This document shows, piece after piece, positions 25,413-34,098 of a stretch of DNA of 52,496 nucleotides. This stretch comes from Elusimicrobiota bacterium. GTDB lineage: Bacteria; Elusimicrobiota; Elusimicrobia; Elusimicrobiales; UBA9959. The stretch spans positions 115,099 to 167,594 of the forward strand of contig JAJUJA010000001.1 in NCBI GenBank assembly GCA_029267355.1, written 5' to 3'. Position numbers and translations under genes: made by a program. Within the stretch, counting starts at the first letter, position 1; each line of letters starts with the position of its first letter. The notes under the pieces were generated by a model, which was not told where the DNA came from, did not search any database, and was given only the letters and a program-made list of their open reading frames with translations.

Positions 25413-25484
25413 TGGGTGGTACAGGGTTCGAACCTGTGGCCTTTCGCGTGTGAGGCGAACGCTCTTCCGCTGAGCTAACCACCC
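25413..25484 (-). tRNA. tRNA-Val (anticodon CAC)
   Basis: Cloverleaf gggtggt-ta-gctc-agcggaa-gagc-g-ttcgc-ctCACac-gcgaa-aggcc-acagg-ttcgaac-cctgt-accaccc-a. Confidence 0.93.
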
Positions 25485-25501
25485 TTTCGGCAGTCAAAAC
25501 C

Positions 25502-26638
25502 TTACAGGGACATTTTACTATTTTTTGAAAGTTTTTGCCTTATATTTTCAATTTCCGCCAGAATGGCCTTTTCAAAAGCGGCACGTGGATTTTTTATTGA
25601 AAAATCCCTGCCGCAAAAGCTTTTTATCTCTATAACGGCGTCAAAAGGGCGGATACTTGAAGTTTTATTTTCAAAACAAATGCAAAAAACTTTTTTCCCT
25701 TTCTCTCTGGCAAGCATAGCTATATGATGAGGCATCTTGCCGTAAAAATCGGTCCTGTCCCATATTCCTTCGCCGGTAAAAACCGCATCGCTTGAAGCTA
25801 TAAAACTCTCAAGCTTTATTTTTCCGGCAATGAACTCCGCCCCTTTTTCAATTTTTGCGTCCCAAAAAGCGGCAAGTCCGGCCCCAAGGCCTCCGGCAGC
25901 CCCCCCGCCTTTGACTTCAGAAACATCTTTTTTCAGATCTTCTTTTATTCTCAAAGCCAGGTTCTCAAGCGCTTTCTCTATCAGTCTTACCTGCTTGGGA
26001 GAAGCTCCTTTCTGAGGAGAATATACCCTCGCTGTGCCCTGGGCGCCGAGAAGCGGATTGGAAACATCGCTTACGGCGAAAAATTCAATTTTTTTAAAGA
26101 CCGGATTTTCAGGAGGCAGTATCTTTTTCAATTTTAAGAGGCCGTGTATGGAATTGTCTATTTTATTGCCGTCTTTATCCAGAAAATTAAATCCGAGGCC
26201 GCAGGCAAGCCCCAACCCGCCGTCTGAGGAAGCTGTGCCGCCAAGCCCGAAATAGATCTTTTTCGCCTTTCTTCTTATCGCGGCTTTAACCATGGCGGCC
26301 AGTCCGAAAGTTGAAGCGTCAAGCGGGCGCAGAGGCATTCCTTTCAAATGCTTTATCCCGCAGGCCTCAGCTATCTCTATGAAAACTTCATCTTCGCGCA
26401 TTACAAAAGACGCCTTCACTGTCATGCCGGCAGCAGGGCCCTGAGTCTCTAAACTTATCTTTCTGGCGCCCGGCATCTGAGAAAAACAGTCCAGAAAACC
26501 GTCTCCTCCGTCTGCTGCGGCAATTTCTATAATCTCAGCGCCGGGGAAATTTTTACTTAAAACCGATGCGCATATTTTGTTGGCCTGTACGGATGAAATT
26601 GTTCCCTTGAAAGAGTTAAAAGCCGTCAGCAGTTTCAC
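25502..26638 (-). CDS. glycerate kinase (GlxK/GarK family)
   Basis: AFNSFKGTISSVQANKICASVL...IAAADGGDGFLDCF...FGLGGTASSDGGLGLACGLGFNFLDKDG...GKMPHHIAMLAREKGKKVFCICFE. Confidence 0.93.
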   Translation of the reverse strand: MKLLTAFNSFKGTISSVQANKICASVLSKNFPGAEIIEIAAADGGDGFLDCFSQMPGARKISLETQGPAAGMTVKASFVMREDEVFIEIAEACGIKHLKGMPLRPLDASTFGLAAMVKAAIRRKAKKIYFGLGGTASSDGGLGLACGLGFNFLDKDGNKIDNSIHGLLKLKKILPPENPVFKKIEFFAVSDVSNPLLGAQGTARVYSPQKGASPKQVRLIEKALENLALRIKEDLKKDVSEVKGGGAAGGLGAGLAAFWDAKIEKGAEFIAGKIKLESFIASSDAVFTGEGIWDRTDFYGKMPHHIAMLAREKGKKVFCICFENKTSSIRPFDAVIEIKSFCGRDFSIKNPRAAFEKAILAEIENIRQKLSKNSKMSL

Positions 26639-26676
26639 AGTTAAATTATATTCAATTTTGATATAATTTTCCTGCT

Positions 26677-28533
26677 ATGAAAATTCTCGGCATTTCGGCT
26701 TTTTATCATGATTCAGGCGCAGTTTTAGTAGAGGACGGACATATTGCTGCGGCCGCCCAGGAAGAAAGATTTACAAGGAAGAAACACGATAAGAATTTTC
26801 CATTAAACGCCGTTTCATACTGTCTGGAAGAATGCGCCTGCGGTATAAATGATTTGGACGCTGTGGTATTTTATGAAAAACCGCTTCTTAAGTTTGAGCG
26901 TTTGATTGAGACCTATTACGCCTTCGCTCCAAAAGGGTTTTCATCTTTCGCCAAGGCCATGCCGGTATGGCTTAAAGAGAAGCTTTTTCTCAAGGATTTG
27001 ATAAGAAAAGAACTCTCAAAAGTTTCAAACAAAAAATTTGAAGGCAAACTTCTTTTTCCGGAGCATCATCTTTCGCATGCCTCAAGCGCATTTTTCCCCT
27101 CGCCTTTTGAAAAGGCGGCTATTCTTACGCTTGACGGCGTGGGCGAATGGGCCACGGCAACAATATGCAAGGGGGAAGGCTCGGACATAAAGATGCTTAA
27201 GGAAATGAGATTTCCCCATTCGCTCGGCATGCTTTATTCGGCTTTTACCTACTATCTCGGATTCAGGGTAAATTCCGGAGAGTATAAACTTATGGGTTTG
27301 GCTCCGTATGGAAACCCTCAAAGCGCCCAAACAGCTTCGTTTATTGAGAAGATAAAGAATAATCTTGCTGACATAAAAGATGACGGCTCTATTTATCTCA
27401 ATCAAAAGTACTTTGACTATTGCGCCGGGTTGACCATGACAGCAAATGCCGAATGGGAAAAATTATTCGGTTTCAAGGCAAGAAAACCGGAAAGCGGGAT
27501 AGAACAGACACATTGCGATATGGCTTTAGCCATACAAAAGGTTACTGAGGAGATCGCCGTCAAAATGGCAAAAACGGCAAGAGAGATCTCCGGCTGCGAA
27601 AATTTATGTCTCTCAGGAGGAGTGGCCTTAAACTGCGTTTCAAATGAAAAGATCTTAAAAAGCGGCATTTTCAAAAATATATGGATACAGCCGGCTTCCG
27701 GCGATGCCGGCGGCGCTCTGGGGGCGGCTTTGGCGGCCTATCATATGCATTTCAAAAAAGAAAGGACAGTCTGTTCCCCCGACTTAATGGAAGGATCATA
27801 CCTAGGACCTGAATTTTCAGATAAGGAAATAAAACTGACGGCCAAAAAATTTTCAGCCGTTTATAAGCAATACGATGACATGGACCTGCTTTGCGGACAA
27901 ACCGCCAAACTGCTGTCTGAGGGCAAGGTTGTCGGCTGGTTTCAGGGCAGAATGGAATGGGGGCCAAGGGCGCTGGGCAACAGGTCAATACTCGGCGACC
28001 CGAGAAATCCTGAAATGCAAAAAAAGCTTAATCTCAAGATAAAGTATAGAGAAAGCTTCAGGCCTTTCGCGCCAAGCGTCATCTGGGAGGATACAAAGCA
28101 GTATTTTGACACGGATGTCCCCTCGCCGTATATGCTTTTGACCGCCCCTGTAAAACAGACAAGAAGAAATCCCCTCCCGGAAAACTATCATTCCATGGAC
28201 ATAAGGGATAAGCTGTATTTTTTAAGGTCCGACATACCGGCCGTAACTCATCTGGATTATTCGGCCAGACTGCAGACTGTTCATAAGGAAACTAATCCTC
28301 TTTACCATAAACTTATCTCCTGTTTTAAAAAAATCACCGGCTACGGCGTAATAGTGAACACCAGCTTCAATGTCAGGGGCGAACCCATAGTAATGACGCC
28401 CGAAGACGCCTATAAATGCTTTATGCGCACCGAGATGGACATTCTCGTTATGGGCAGTATGATTTTTGAAAAGCAAAATCAGCCGCCATGGCCTTACGGC
28501 GATGAATGGAAAAAAGATTATGTCCTGGATTAA
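26677..28533 (+). CDS. carbamoyltransferase, NodU/CmcH (SxtI-like) family
   Basis: ILGISAFYHDSGAVLVEDGHIAAAAQEERFTRKKHDKNFP; HHLSHASSAFFPSPF; GGVALNCVSN; GRMEWGPRALGNRSILGDPR; NTSFNVRGEPIV. Confidence 0.95.
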   Translation: MKILGISAFYHDSGAVLVEDGHIAAAAQEERFTRKKHDKNFPLNAVSYCLEECACGINDLDAVVFYEKPLLKFERLIETYYAFAPKGFSSFAKAMPVWLKEKLFLKDLIRKELSKVSNKKFEGKLLFPEHHLSHASSAFFPSPFEKAAILTLDGVGEWATATICKGEGSDIKMLKEMRFPHSLGMLYSAFTYYLGFRVNSGEYKLMGLAPYGNPQSAQTASFIEKIKNNLADIKDDGSIYLNQKYFDYCAGLTMTANAEWEKLFGFKARKPESGIEQTHCDMALAIQKVTEEIAVKMAKTAREISGCENLCLSGGVALNCVSNEKILKSGIFKNIWIQPASGDAGGALGAALAAYHMHFKKERTVCSPDLMEGSYLGPEFSDKEIKLTAKKFSAVYKQYDDMDLLCGQTAKLLSEGKVVGWFQGRMEWGPRALGNRSILGDPRNPEMQKKLNLKIKYRESFRPFAPSVIWEDTKQYFDTDVPSPYMLLTAPVKQTRRNPLPENYHSMDIRDKLYFLRSDIPAVTHLDYSARLQTVHKETNPLYHKLISCFKKITGYGVIVNTSFNVRGEPIVMTPEDAYKCFMRTEMDILVMGSMIFEKQNQPPWPYGDEWKKDYVLD

Positions 28534-29638
28534 AGCTGAAAGAGGCAAAAACCTTTCAGTTTTATTTATCTCAACAGCTGTTTCTTTCGCCGTTCTTGAG
28601 CTTTTTTTAAGATTTTACAATCCATTCGGCTTCAGAATAAAAGGCGACAGCATTTTGCTTTACCCCCATAAGAAATACCTCATCGAGAATTCAAATCTGC
28701 GCGGCACAGATAAGATAATAATACACACCAAAAATTCTCTGGGGCTCAGAGGCACAGAGCCGCCGGTAGATTTTAATTCGGCGCTTACAATAGCCGCAGT
28801 GGGAGGCAGCACCACCGAAGGTTTTTATCTCTCTGACGGCAAAACATGGCCGGAGCTTCTGGAAAAGAAACTTAAGAAGGATTTCCCGTCCGTCTGGATC
28901 AATAATGCCGGCCTTGACGGCCAATCCTCATGGGGACATTTGATATTTGTGAAAGACTATCTTTCAAAGCTGAAACCTAAAATAGCGATCTTTTACTGCG
29001 GCCTGAACGATATAGGGCTTTCCGCTATGAACAGATACGATGAGATATATGCCGGCAGAGAAGAAAATAGGCTTAAAAGAGCGGTTAAATTCCTTTCAAG
29101 GCATCTGGAAACCGTCTCCTGTCTTTCAAATCTCTACCTTTATTTAACCTATAAAAAAACCGGGATAACTCACGGCAATCTGGATTTAAAAAGCGCAAAA
29201 ACGGCTTCAATTTCAAAAGAGGAAAAAAGCCGTATTATAGAGGCGGAAAAGCTGAATGCCAAGGCCTATACCGAAAGGCTTTCAAGACTGGCCGAGGAAG
29301 CAAGAAAAAACTCAATAGAGCCGATTTTCATATCGCAGGCTGCGCTTTGCCGCAAGGCCGCGGATAAGACCTCAAAAATTAACATCGGCAGGGTCAGGCT
29401 TGAAAACAAATTTGTAAATTGCGAGACTTTCAGCGAGGTGCTCGATCTTTATAACAGGGCCATGGCCGAAACGGCTAAAAGGGAAAATGTTTTTTTCATA
29501 GATGCCGCCGGACTTATGCCGATAGATTCCGCCCTTTACTATGACCTGTTTCACTTCAATAATGCCGGCGCAGAAGTTTTTGCCGAAAAAATAAGCGGCC
29601 CTGTTCGCAAATTTTTGAAAAATAAATATAATAAGTGA
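28520..29638 (+). CDS. SGNH/GDSL-type hydrolase with N-terminal TM segment
   Basis: IAAVGGSTTEGFYLSDGKTWPELLEKKL...IFYCGLNDIG...DLFHFNNAGAEVFAEKI. Confidence 0.85.
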   Translation: MSWIKAERGKNLSVLFISTAVSFAVLELFLRFYNPFGFRIKGDSILLYPHKKYLIENSNLRGTDKIIIHTKNSLGLRGTEPPVDFNSALTIAAVGGSTTEGFYLSDGKTWPELLEKKLKKDFPSVWINNAGLDGQSSWGHLIFVKDYLSKLKPKIAIFYCGLNDIGLSAMNRYDEIYAGREENRLKRAVKFLSRHLETVSCLSNLYLYLTYKKTGITHGNLDLKSAKTASISKEEKSRIIEAEKLNAKAYTERLSRLAEEARKNSIEPIFISQAALCRKAADKTSKINIGRVRLENKFVNCETFSEVLDLYNRAMAETAKRENVFFIDAAGLMPIDSALYYDLFHFNNAGAEVFAEKISGPVRKFLKNKYNK

Positions 29639-29639
29639 T

Positions 29640-29789
29640 ATGGAATTTCTGAGAGACCTGTTCAATCTGATGAGGGAAAGAAAGAAATGGTGGCTTGTTC
29701 CGGCCGTATTCGTTCTGCTTCTGATAGGCGCCCTTATATTTCTTTCAAGCGGCTCCGCTGTGGCCCCCTTTATTTACACGGTATTCTGA
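29640..29789 (+). CDS. 49-aa DUF5989/SxtK-like membrane protein (absent from supplied ORF track)
   Basis: MEFLRDLFNLMRERKKWWLVPAVFVLLLIGALIFLSSGSAVAPFIYTVF, read directly at 29640; stop overlaps the next ATG. Confidence 0.88.
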   Translation: MEFLRDLFNLMRERKKWWLVPAVFVLLLIGALIFLSSGSAVAPFIYTVF

Positions 29790-30163
29790 TGAAAAAAGAC
29801 AATCCGGCAAAAACGCTTGAAACGCTTTCGGTTCTGGCGCTTTTCTTCCTTGTGCTGTTCATATTTTTCAAAATATCCTGGGCGGTTTATGTCTCTCTTT
29901 TTCTGCTGGTCTTGACGCTTTTTGAAAATCCCCTTTCAAAATTCATTTCTTCAGCATGGTTTAAATTCTCCGAGCTGCTCGGCAAGATTTCCACCTTCAT
30001 TATTTTAGCTGCAGTTTTTTACGCCGTCATAACTCCCCTGTCTTTCCTGTGGAGATTGTTCAATAAAAAAGAGGCCGCCCACTTTCTTTCAAACGAAAGC
30101 AAGTCCCTTTTTGAAGATGTGAACAGAAAATTTTCTGACAACTACTTTAACAAAACCTGGTAA
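29789..30163 (+). CDS. SxtJ-family membrane protein
   Basis: ATG overlaps upstream TGA (ctgATGaaaa); hydrophobic 124-aa protein; position after carbamoyltransferase and DUF5989. Confidence 0.78.
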   Translation: MKKDNPAKTLETLSVLALFFLVLFIFFKISWAVYVSLFLLVLTLFENPLSKFISSAWFKFSELLGKISTFIILAAVFYAVITPLSFLWRLFNKKEAAHFLSNESKSLFEDVNRKFSDNYFNKTW

Positions 30164-30260
30164 GAACCGCAGACCCCGAAACCGCCATAAAGGCTCCGGT
30201 CCTCAAAAATCATAACTTGCTATAATATAACCATACGGCGGCGCCGTTTAAGGAGAAAGT

Positions 30261-30485
30261 ATGGAAAAGAAAGTTCAGGAAGTTCTCAATAAAATAAAAC
30301 CGATGCTTGAAGCAGACGGCGGCTCTATAGATCTTGTATCGGTTGACGAAAGCAAGGGTATAGTAAAGGTCAAGCTTGTCGGCGCCTGCGGAGCCTGCCC
30401 TTTTTCAATGATGACTTTGAAAAATGTCGTTGAAAGAGCTCTCAAACAGGAAATACCGGAAATAAAAGAAGTGGTTTCCGCTTGA
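30261..30485 (+). CDS. NifU C-terminal-domain (NFU) Fe-S scaffold protein
   Basis: VQEVLNKIKPMLEADGGSIDLVSVDESKGIVKVKLVGACGACPFSMMTLKNVVERALKQEIPEIKEV with CxxC. Confidence 0.95.
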   Translation: MEKKVQEVLNKIKPMLEADGGSIDLVSVDESKGIVKVKLVGACGACPFSMMTLKNVVERALKQEIPEIKEVVSA

Positions 30486-30486
30486 T

Positions 30487-31302
30487 GTGAAAATAAATCT
30501 TCACACCCACAGCAATTACTCTGACGGCACACTTGCCCCTATTGAGGTGCTGCTGAAAGCCTTAAGGGAGAAAGTGACGCATTTCTCGCTTTGCGACCAT
30601 GACATAATGGCCGGCTGGCCGGATATCATGGAAGAAATCAAAAAATTAAAAGTGCGCTATATCACAGGCATTGAGCTAAGCACCATAGACCATGACAATC
30701 TGCATATACTTGCTTACGGCATAGATCCAGCCGATGATTTTTTTTCTCAAAAAATCGCGGATTACAGACGCCGCAGAGTAAAGCGCATAGAAAAAATTTT
30801 TGAGAAACTTAAGACTCTCGGCTTTCAATGCGATATAAATGAGCTCAATATAACGGACAAGACAACTTTCGGCAGACCGCATATTTCAAGACTTATGAAG
30901 GAAAAAGGATTTACAAAAAGCGCCAAGGAGGCCTTTCAGAAATTTTTGGCCTATGATATGCCGGCTTATGTGCCGCCCATGGGCCCTACGGCTTTGGAGG
31001 CCATAGAAACGGTAAAAAAGGCCGGCGGTCTAGCTTTTCTAGCTCATCCCGGGACTGCCGAGGGCTTTTACGACCTGAAAAAACTTAAGGATTGCGGTCT
31101 GGACGGGATAGAGGCTTTTTATCCGAGCCATTCAAATAACAGGACGAAAAAATACCTGGAAGAAGCTCAAAAGCTTTCTCTTTTAGTTTCAGCCGGCACG
31201 GATTTTCACGGCCCCGGCACTGAAAGAGAAGAAATAAGCGGCTTTGAATACGATGAAAAATATTTTGACTGGACTGAAAAGTATTTTGAGGGAGCTCTAT
31301 GA
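30487..31302 (+). CDS. PHP-domain phosphoesterase (TrpH/RNase AM-like)
   Basis: INLHTHSNYSDGTLAPIEVL...FSLCDHDIMAGW...GIELSTIDHDNLHILAYGID...SAGTDFHGPG. Confidence 0.92.
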   Translation: MKINLHTHSNYSDGTLAPIEVLLKALREKVTHFSLCDHDIMAGWPDIMEEIKKLKVRYITGIELSTIDHDNLHILAYGIDPADDFFSQKIADYRRRRVKRIEKIFEKLKTLGFQCDINELNITDKTTFGRPHISRLMKEKGFTKSAKEAFQKFLAYDMPAYVPPMGPTALEAIETVKKAGGLAFLAHPGTAEGFYDLKKLKDCGLDGIEAFYPSHSNNRTKKYLEEAQKLSLLVSAGTDFHGPGTEREEISGFEYDEKYFDWTEKYFEGAL

Positions 31303-32021
31303 TGGTAATTTCGCACAGGGGCGCCAGCGGCTATGCGCCTGAAAATACCCTGCCCGCTTTTGAAAAAGCGCTGGCAATGGGTTCCAGGGCCTTTGAATTT
31401 GACGTTCAAAGAAGCAAGGACGGCAAACTTCTAGTCCATCATGATTATGATTTTCTAAGAACCGCCGGGATAAACAAAAAAGTGGCCGAACTTTCCTACA
31501 GCGAAATAGAAAGGATAAACGCTGCGAAACATTTCAAAAACGGCCCCGAGGCCAAGGCGCCGCTTTTAAGCGAGGTGCTTTCTTTGATAAATGACCGCGC
31601 CGATTTTATAAATGTGGAAATAAAAAATGACGGCAATATATATCCCGGCATAGAAGAGGAGATTCTTAAGGAACTTGAAAATCATTCAGGCGCAGCCGGC
31701 AAAACGGTCATTTCAAGCTTTTATTTTCCCTCCCTTGAAAGAATAAGAGCGATATCTTCATCCGCCAGACTGGCATATCTGGGGCACAAACTGGCCGCCG
31801 TACTTATAGCGCCGGCCGCCGTGAAGGCAAAAAGAATAAATTGCGAAAATTTTCATTTAAGCCGCAAGATTTCTTTTTCCGTCAATCTTAAAATCATAAT
31901 GTCTCTCGGCTTCAAAGTTTGCGTCTATACGGTGAATGAAAGAAAAGAAGCTGAAAAGCTTAAAGATATCGGAGTTCACGGGATTTTCTCAAACTACCCG
32001 GATATTATGGAGAAGAACTGA
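31299..32021 (+). CDS. glycerophosphodiester phosphodiesterase
   Basis: VISHRGASGYAPENTLPAFEKALAMGSRAFEFDVQRSKDGKLLVHHDYDFLRT. Confidence 0.93.
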   Translation: MMVISHRGASGYAPENTLPAFEKALAMGSRAFEFDVQRSKDGKLLVHHDYDFLRTAGINKKVAELSYSEIERINAAKHFKNGPEAKAPLLSEVLSLINDRADFINVEIKNDGNIYPGIEEEILKELENHSGAAGKTVISSFYFPSLERIRAISSSARLAYLGHKLAAVLIAPAAVKAKRINCENFHLSRKISFSVNLKIIMSLGFKVCVYTVNERKEAEKLKDIGVHGIFSNYPDIMEKN

Positions 32022-32022
32022 A

Positions 32023-33027
32023 ATGTCTTTAAAAAGCGAAATATCAAGACTTTTATCCAAGGGGCTATCCTCCGTCTGCTCGCAGAAAGCCCTGCCCGAC
32101 ATAGCGGCTTTAACGCTTGAAATAAACAGATTAAAGAAAGAAAAAAATGCGGTTATCTGCGCGCATGTTTATCAAAGACCTGAGATAATTCTGGGAACGG
32201 CCGATTTTATCGGAGATTCATATAAGCTGGCTAAAGACGCGGTGAATGTCAATGCCGGCAAGATAATTTTTTGCGGCGTCCATTTTATGGCCGAAACAGC
32301 AAAAATACTCAATCCCGGCAAAAAAGTTTATCTTCCGGCTCTTGACGCCGGCTGTTCTTTAAGCGAAAGCATAAGCGCCTCGGACATAAGAAAACTGAAA
32401 AAAATGCATCCCGGCGCGCCTGTGGCTCTTTACATAAACACTTCAGCCGAGGCGAAAGCCGAAAGCGATGTGATAGTTACAAGCGCCAATGCCGAAAAAA
32501 TACTTATAAAACTTTTTGAGAAAAACAAGAAAGTCATTTTTCTCCCGGATAAATATATGGGAGCCAATCTGGCCAAAAAACTGGGCAAAAAGCCCGGGAA
32601 AGACATTATTCTCTGGGACGGCAGCTGCGAGGTGCATGAAAAATTCGACGTCTCAATGATAAAGGAACAAAAAAAGGTCTTCCCCGGACTTGTGGCTATG
32701 GCTCATTCAGAATGCCCTAGCGAAATCATAAAGGCGGTTGATTTTATGGGCGGCACAGGCGATATGATGAAATATATAGAAAACACAAATGCCGCCGCCT
32801 ATATGCTTATAACCGAATGCGGAATGGGCGAACTGGCCGTAACAAAATTCCCGGACAAGCATTTTATATCTCTTTGCCGGCTCTGCCCGTATATGAAAGC
32901 CGTTACCCTTGAAAATATTCTCAAAACGCTTGAGGATCTGCCCGAAAAAAAAGAGATAACAGTTCCCGAAAAAACAGCCCAAAAAGCGCGGCTGGCTATA
33001 GAGAAAATGTTTGAGCTGGCAAACTGA
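32023..33027 (+). CDS. nadA: quinolinate synthase NadA
   Basis: AVICAHVYQRPEIILGTADFIGDSYKLAKDA...FCGVHFMAETAKILNPGKKVYLPALDAGCSLSES...AHSECPSEI...LCRLCPYMKAVTLENI. Confidence 0.93.
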   Translation: MSLKSEISRLLSKGLSSVCSQKALPDIAALTLEINRLKKEKNAVICAHVYQRPEIILGTADFIGDSYKLAKDAVNVNAGKIIFCGVHFMAETAKILNPGKKVYLPALDAGCSLSESISASDIRKLKKMHPGAPVALYINTSAEAKAESDVIVTSANAEKILIKLFEKNKKVIFLPDKYMGANLAKKLGKKPGKDIILWDGSCEVHEKFDVSMIKEQKKVFPGLVAMAHSECPSEIIKAVDFMGGTGDMMKYIENTNAAAYMLITECGMGELAVTKFPDKHFISLCRLCPYMKAVTLENILKTLEDLPEKKEITVPEKTAQKARLAIEKMFELAN

Positions 33028-33056
33028 CAATTTCAGTGAAAAGCGTAAATTATGCG

Positions 33057-34076
33057 CTATTTTTCAAGCGCCAGCTGGCCGCAGGCGCCTTTTATCTCAG
33101 AGCCGAGACTTTTTCTTATTGTGGCCTCTATGCCTCTTATAAGAAGAAGTTTCTGGAAATTCTGCATTTTTTCAACAGGCGAAGCCTTATATGACTTTCC
33201 GGTTTCATTGTAAGCTATCAGATTTACGGTGAAATACTTGTTTTCATGAGTGTTTTTAATCCATTCAGCCAGCTTGCCGGCGTCCGAGCTTTTGTCATTT
33301 AAGCCGGCTATCATAATGTACTCTATGAAAACCTTCCTTTTTGCGCTGTCTATGTAATCTCTGACCGCCTTGGATAATTGCTCAAGCGGATATCTGACAT
33401 TCATAGGCACAAGCTTGTCTCTCTCTTCATTTCTGGCGCTGTGAAGAGAAATGGCGAGATTTATCTGAGGGAAATCTTTGGCAAAGCGCCTTATGCCGGG
33501 TATATGCCCGCAGGTTGAAATTGAAATATGCCTTTTACCTATGCCGAGCTTATCATTTATAACCTTTATGCTTGCGGCAGTGTTTTCATAGTTTAAAAAA
33601 GGCTCGCCCATGCCCATATATACCACGCTTTGTATCTCGCCGAGATTATTGTCCTTCAGATAGCTTTTCCAGAAAAGGGCCTGATCGGCTATTTCTTCCC
33701 ATGAAAGATTTCTTTTAAGACCTTCTTTACCGGAATAACAGAAGGAACATCTTACTGGACATCCAGCCTGAGTTGAAAGACATACGGACCAGCGCCTCAA
33801 ATCCCTGTAAAGAAGAGCCGTCTCTATTATCCTTTTGTCCTTGAGCTTCAAAGCCGCCTTATGAGAATCCCCCTTCTGAGAACTGAAAACCTTAACCGGC
33901 TCAAAAGATAAAACAGCAAGCTTGCTGTCTAGGAGCTCTCTTATCTCCGAAGGCAGAACTTTTATCTGAGAAAAACTTGAAAAACCGCCTGAATAAACGG
34001 CTTTCTCGGTCTGCTCGCAGCGCCATTTGGGGTATCCGGCGGAAAAAAGCAATTCCTTAACCTTATCTGGATTCAT
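33057..34076 (-). CDS. rlmN: 23S rRNA (adenine2503-C2)-methyltransferase RlmN
   Basis: VCLSTQAGCPVRCSFCYSGKEGLKRNLSWEEI...VVYMGMGEPFLNYENT...ISTCGHIPGIRRFA. Confidence 0.93.
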   Translation of the reverse strand: MNPDKVKELLFSAGYPKWRCEQTEKAVYSGGFSSFSQIKVLPSEIRELLDSKLAVLSFEPVKVFSSQKGDSHKAALKLKDKRIIETALLYRDLRRWSVCLSTQAGCPVRCSFCYSGKEGLKRNLSWEEIADQALFWKSYLKDNNLGEIQSVVYMGMGEPFLNYENTAASIKVINDKLGIGKRHISISTCGHIPGIRRFAKDFPQINLAISLHSARNEERDKLVPMNVRYPLEQLSKAVRDYIDSAKRKVFIEYIMIAGLNDKSSDAGKLAEWIKNTHENKYFTVNLIAYNETGKSYKASPVEKMQNFQKLLLIRGIEATIRKSLGSEIKGACGQLALEK

Positions 34077-34098
34077 AAGCTCTCAAAAAACGGATTTT

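Noticed and set aside
26677-30163. Claim of a saxitoxin biosynthesis cluster
   Set aside because: Only the carbamoyltransferase/J/K-like part is present; no SxtA-type PKS, amidinotransferase or cyclisation genes are visible.
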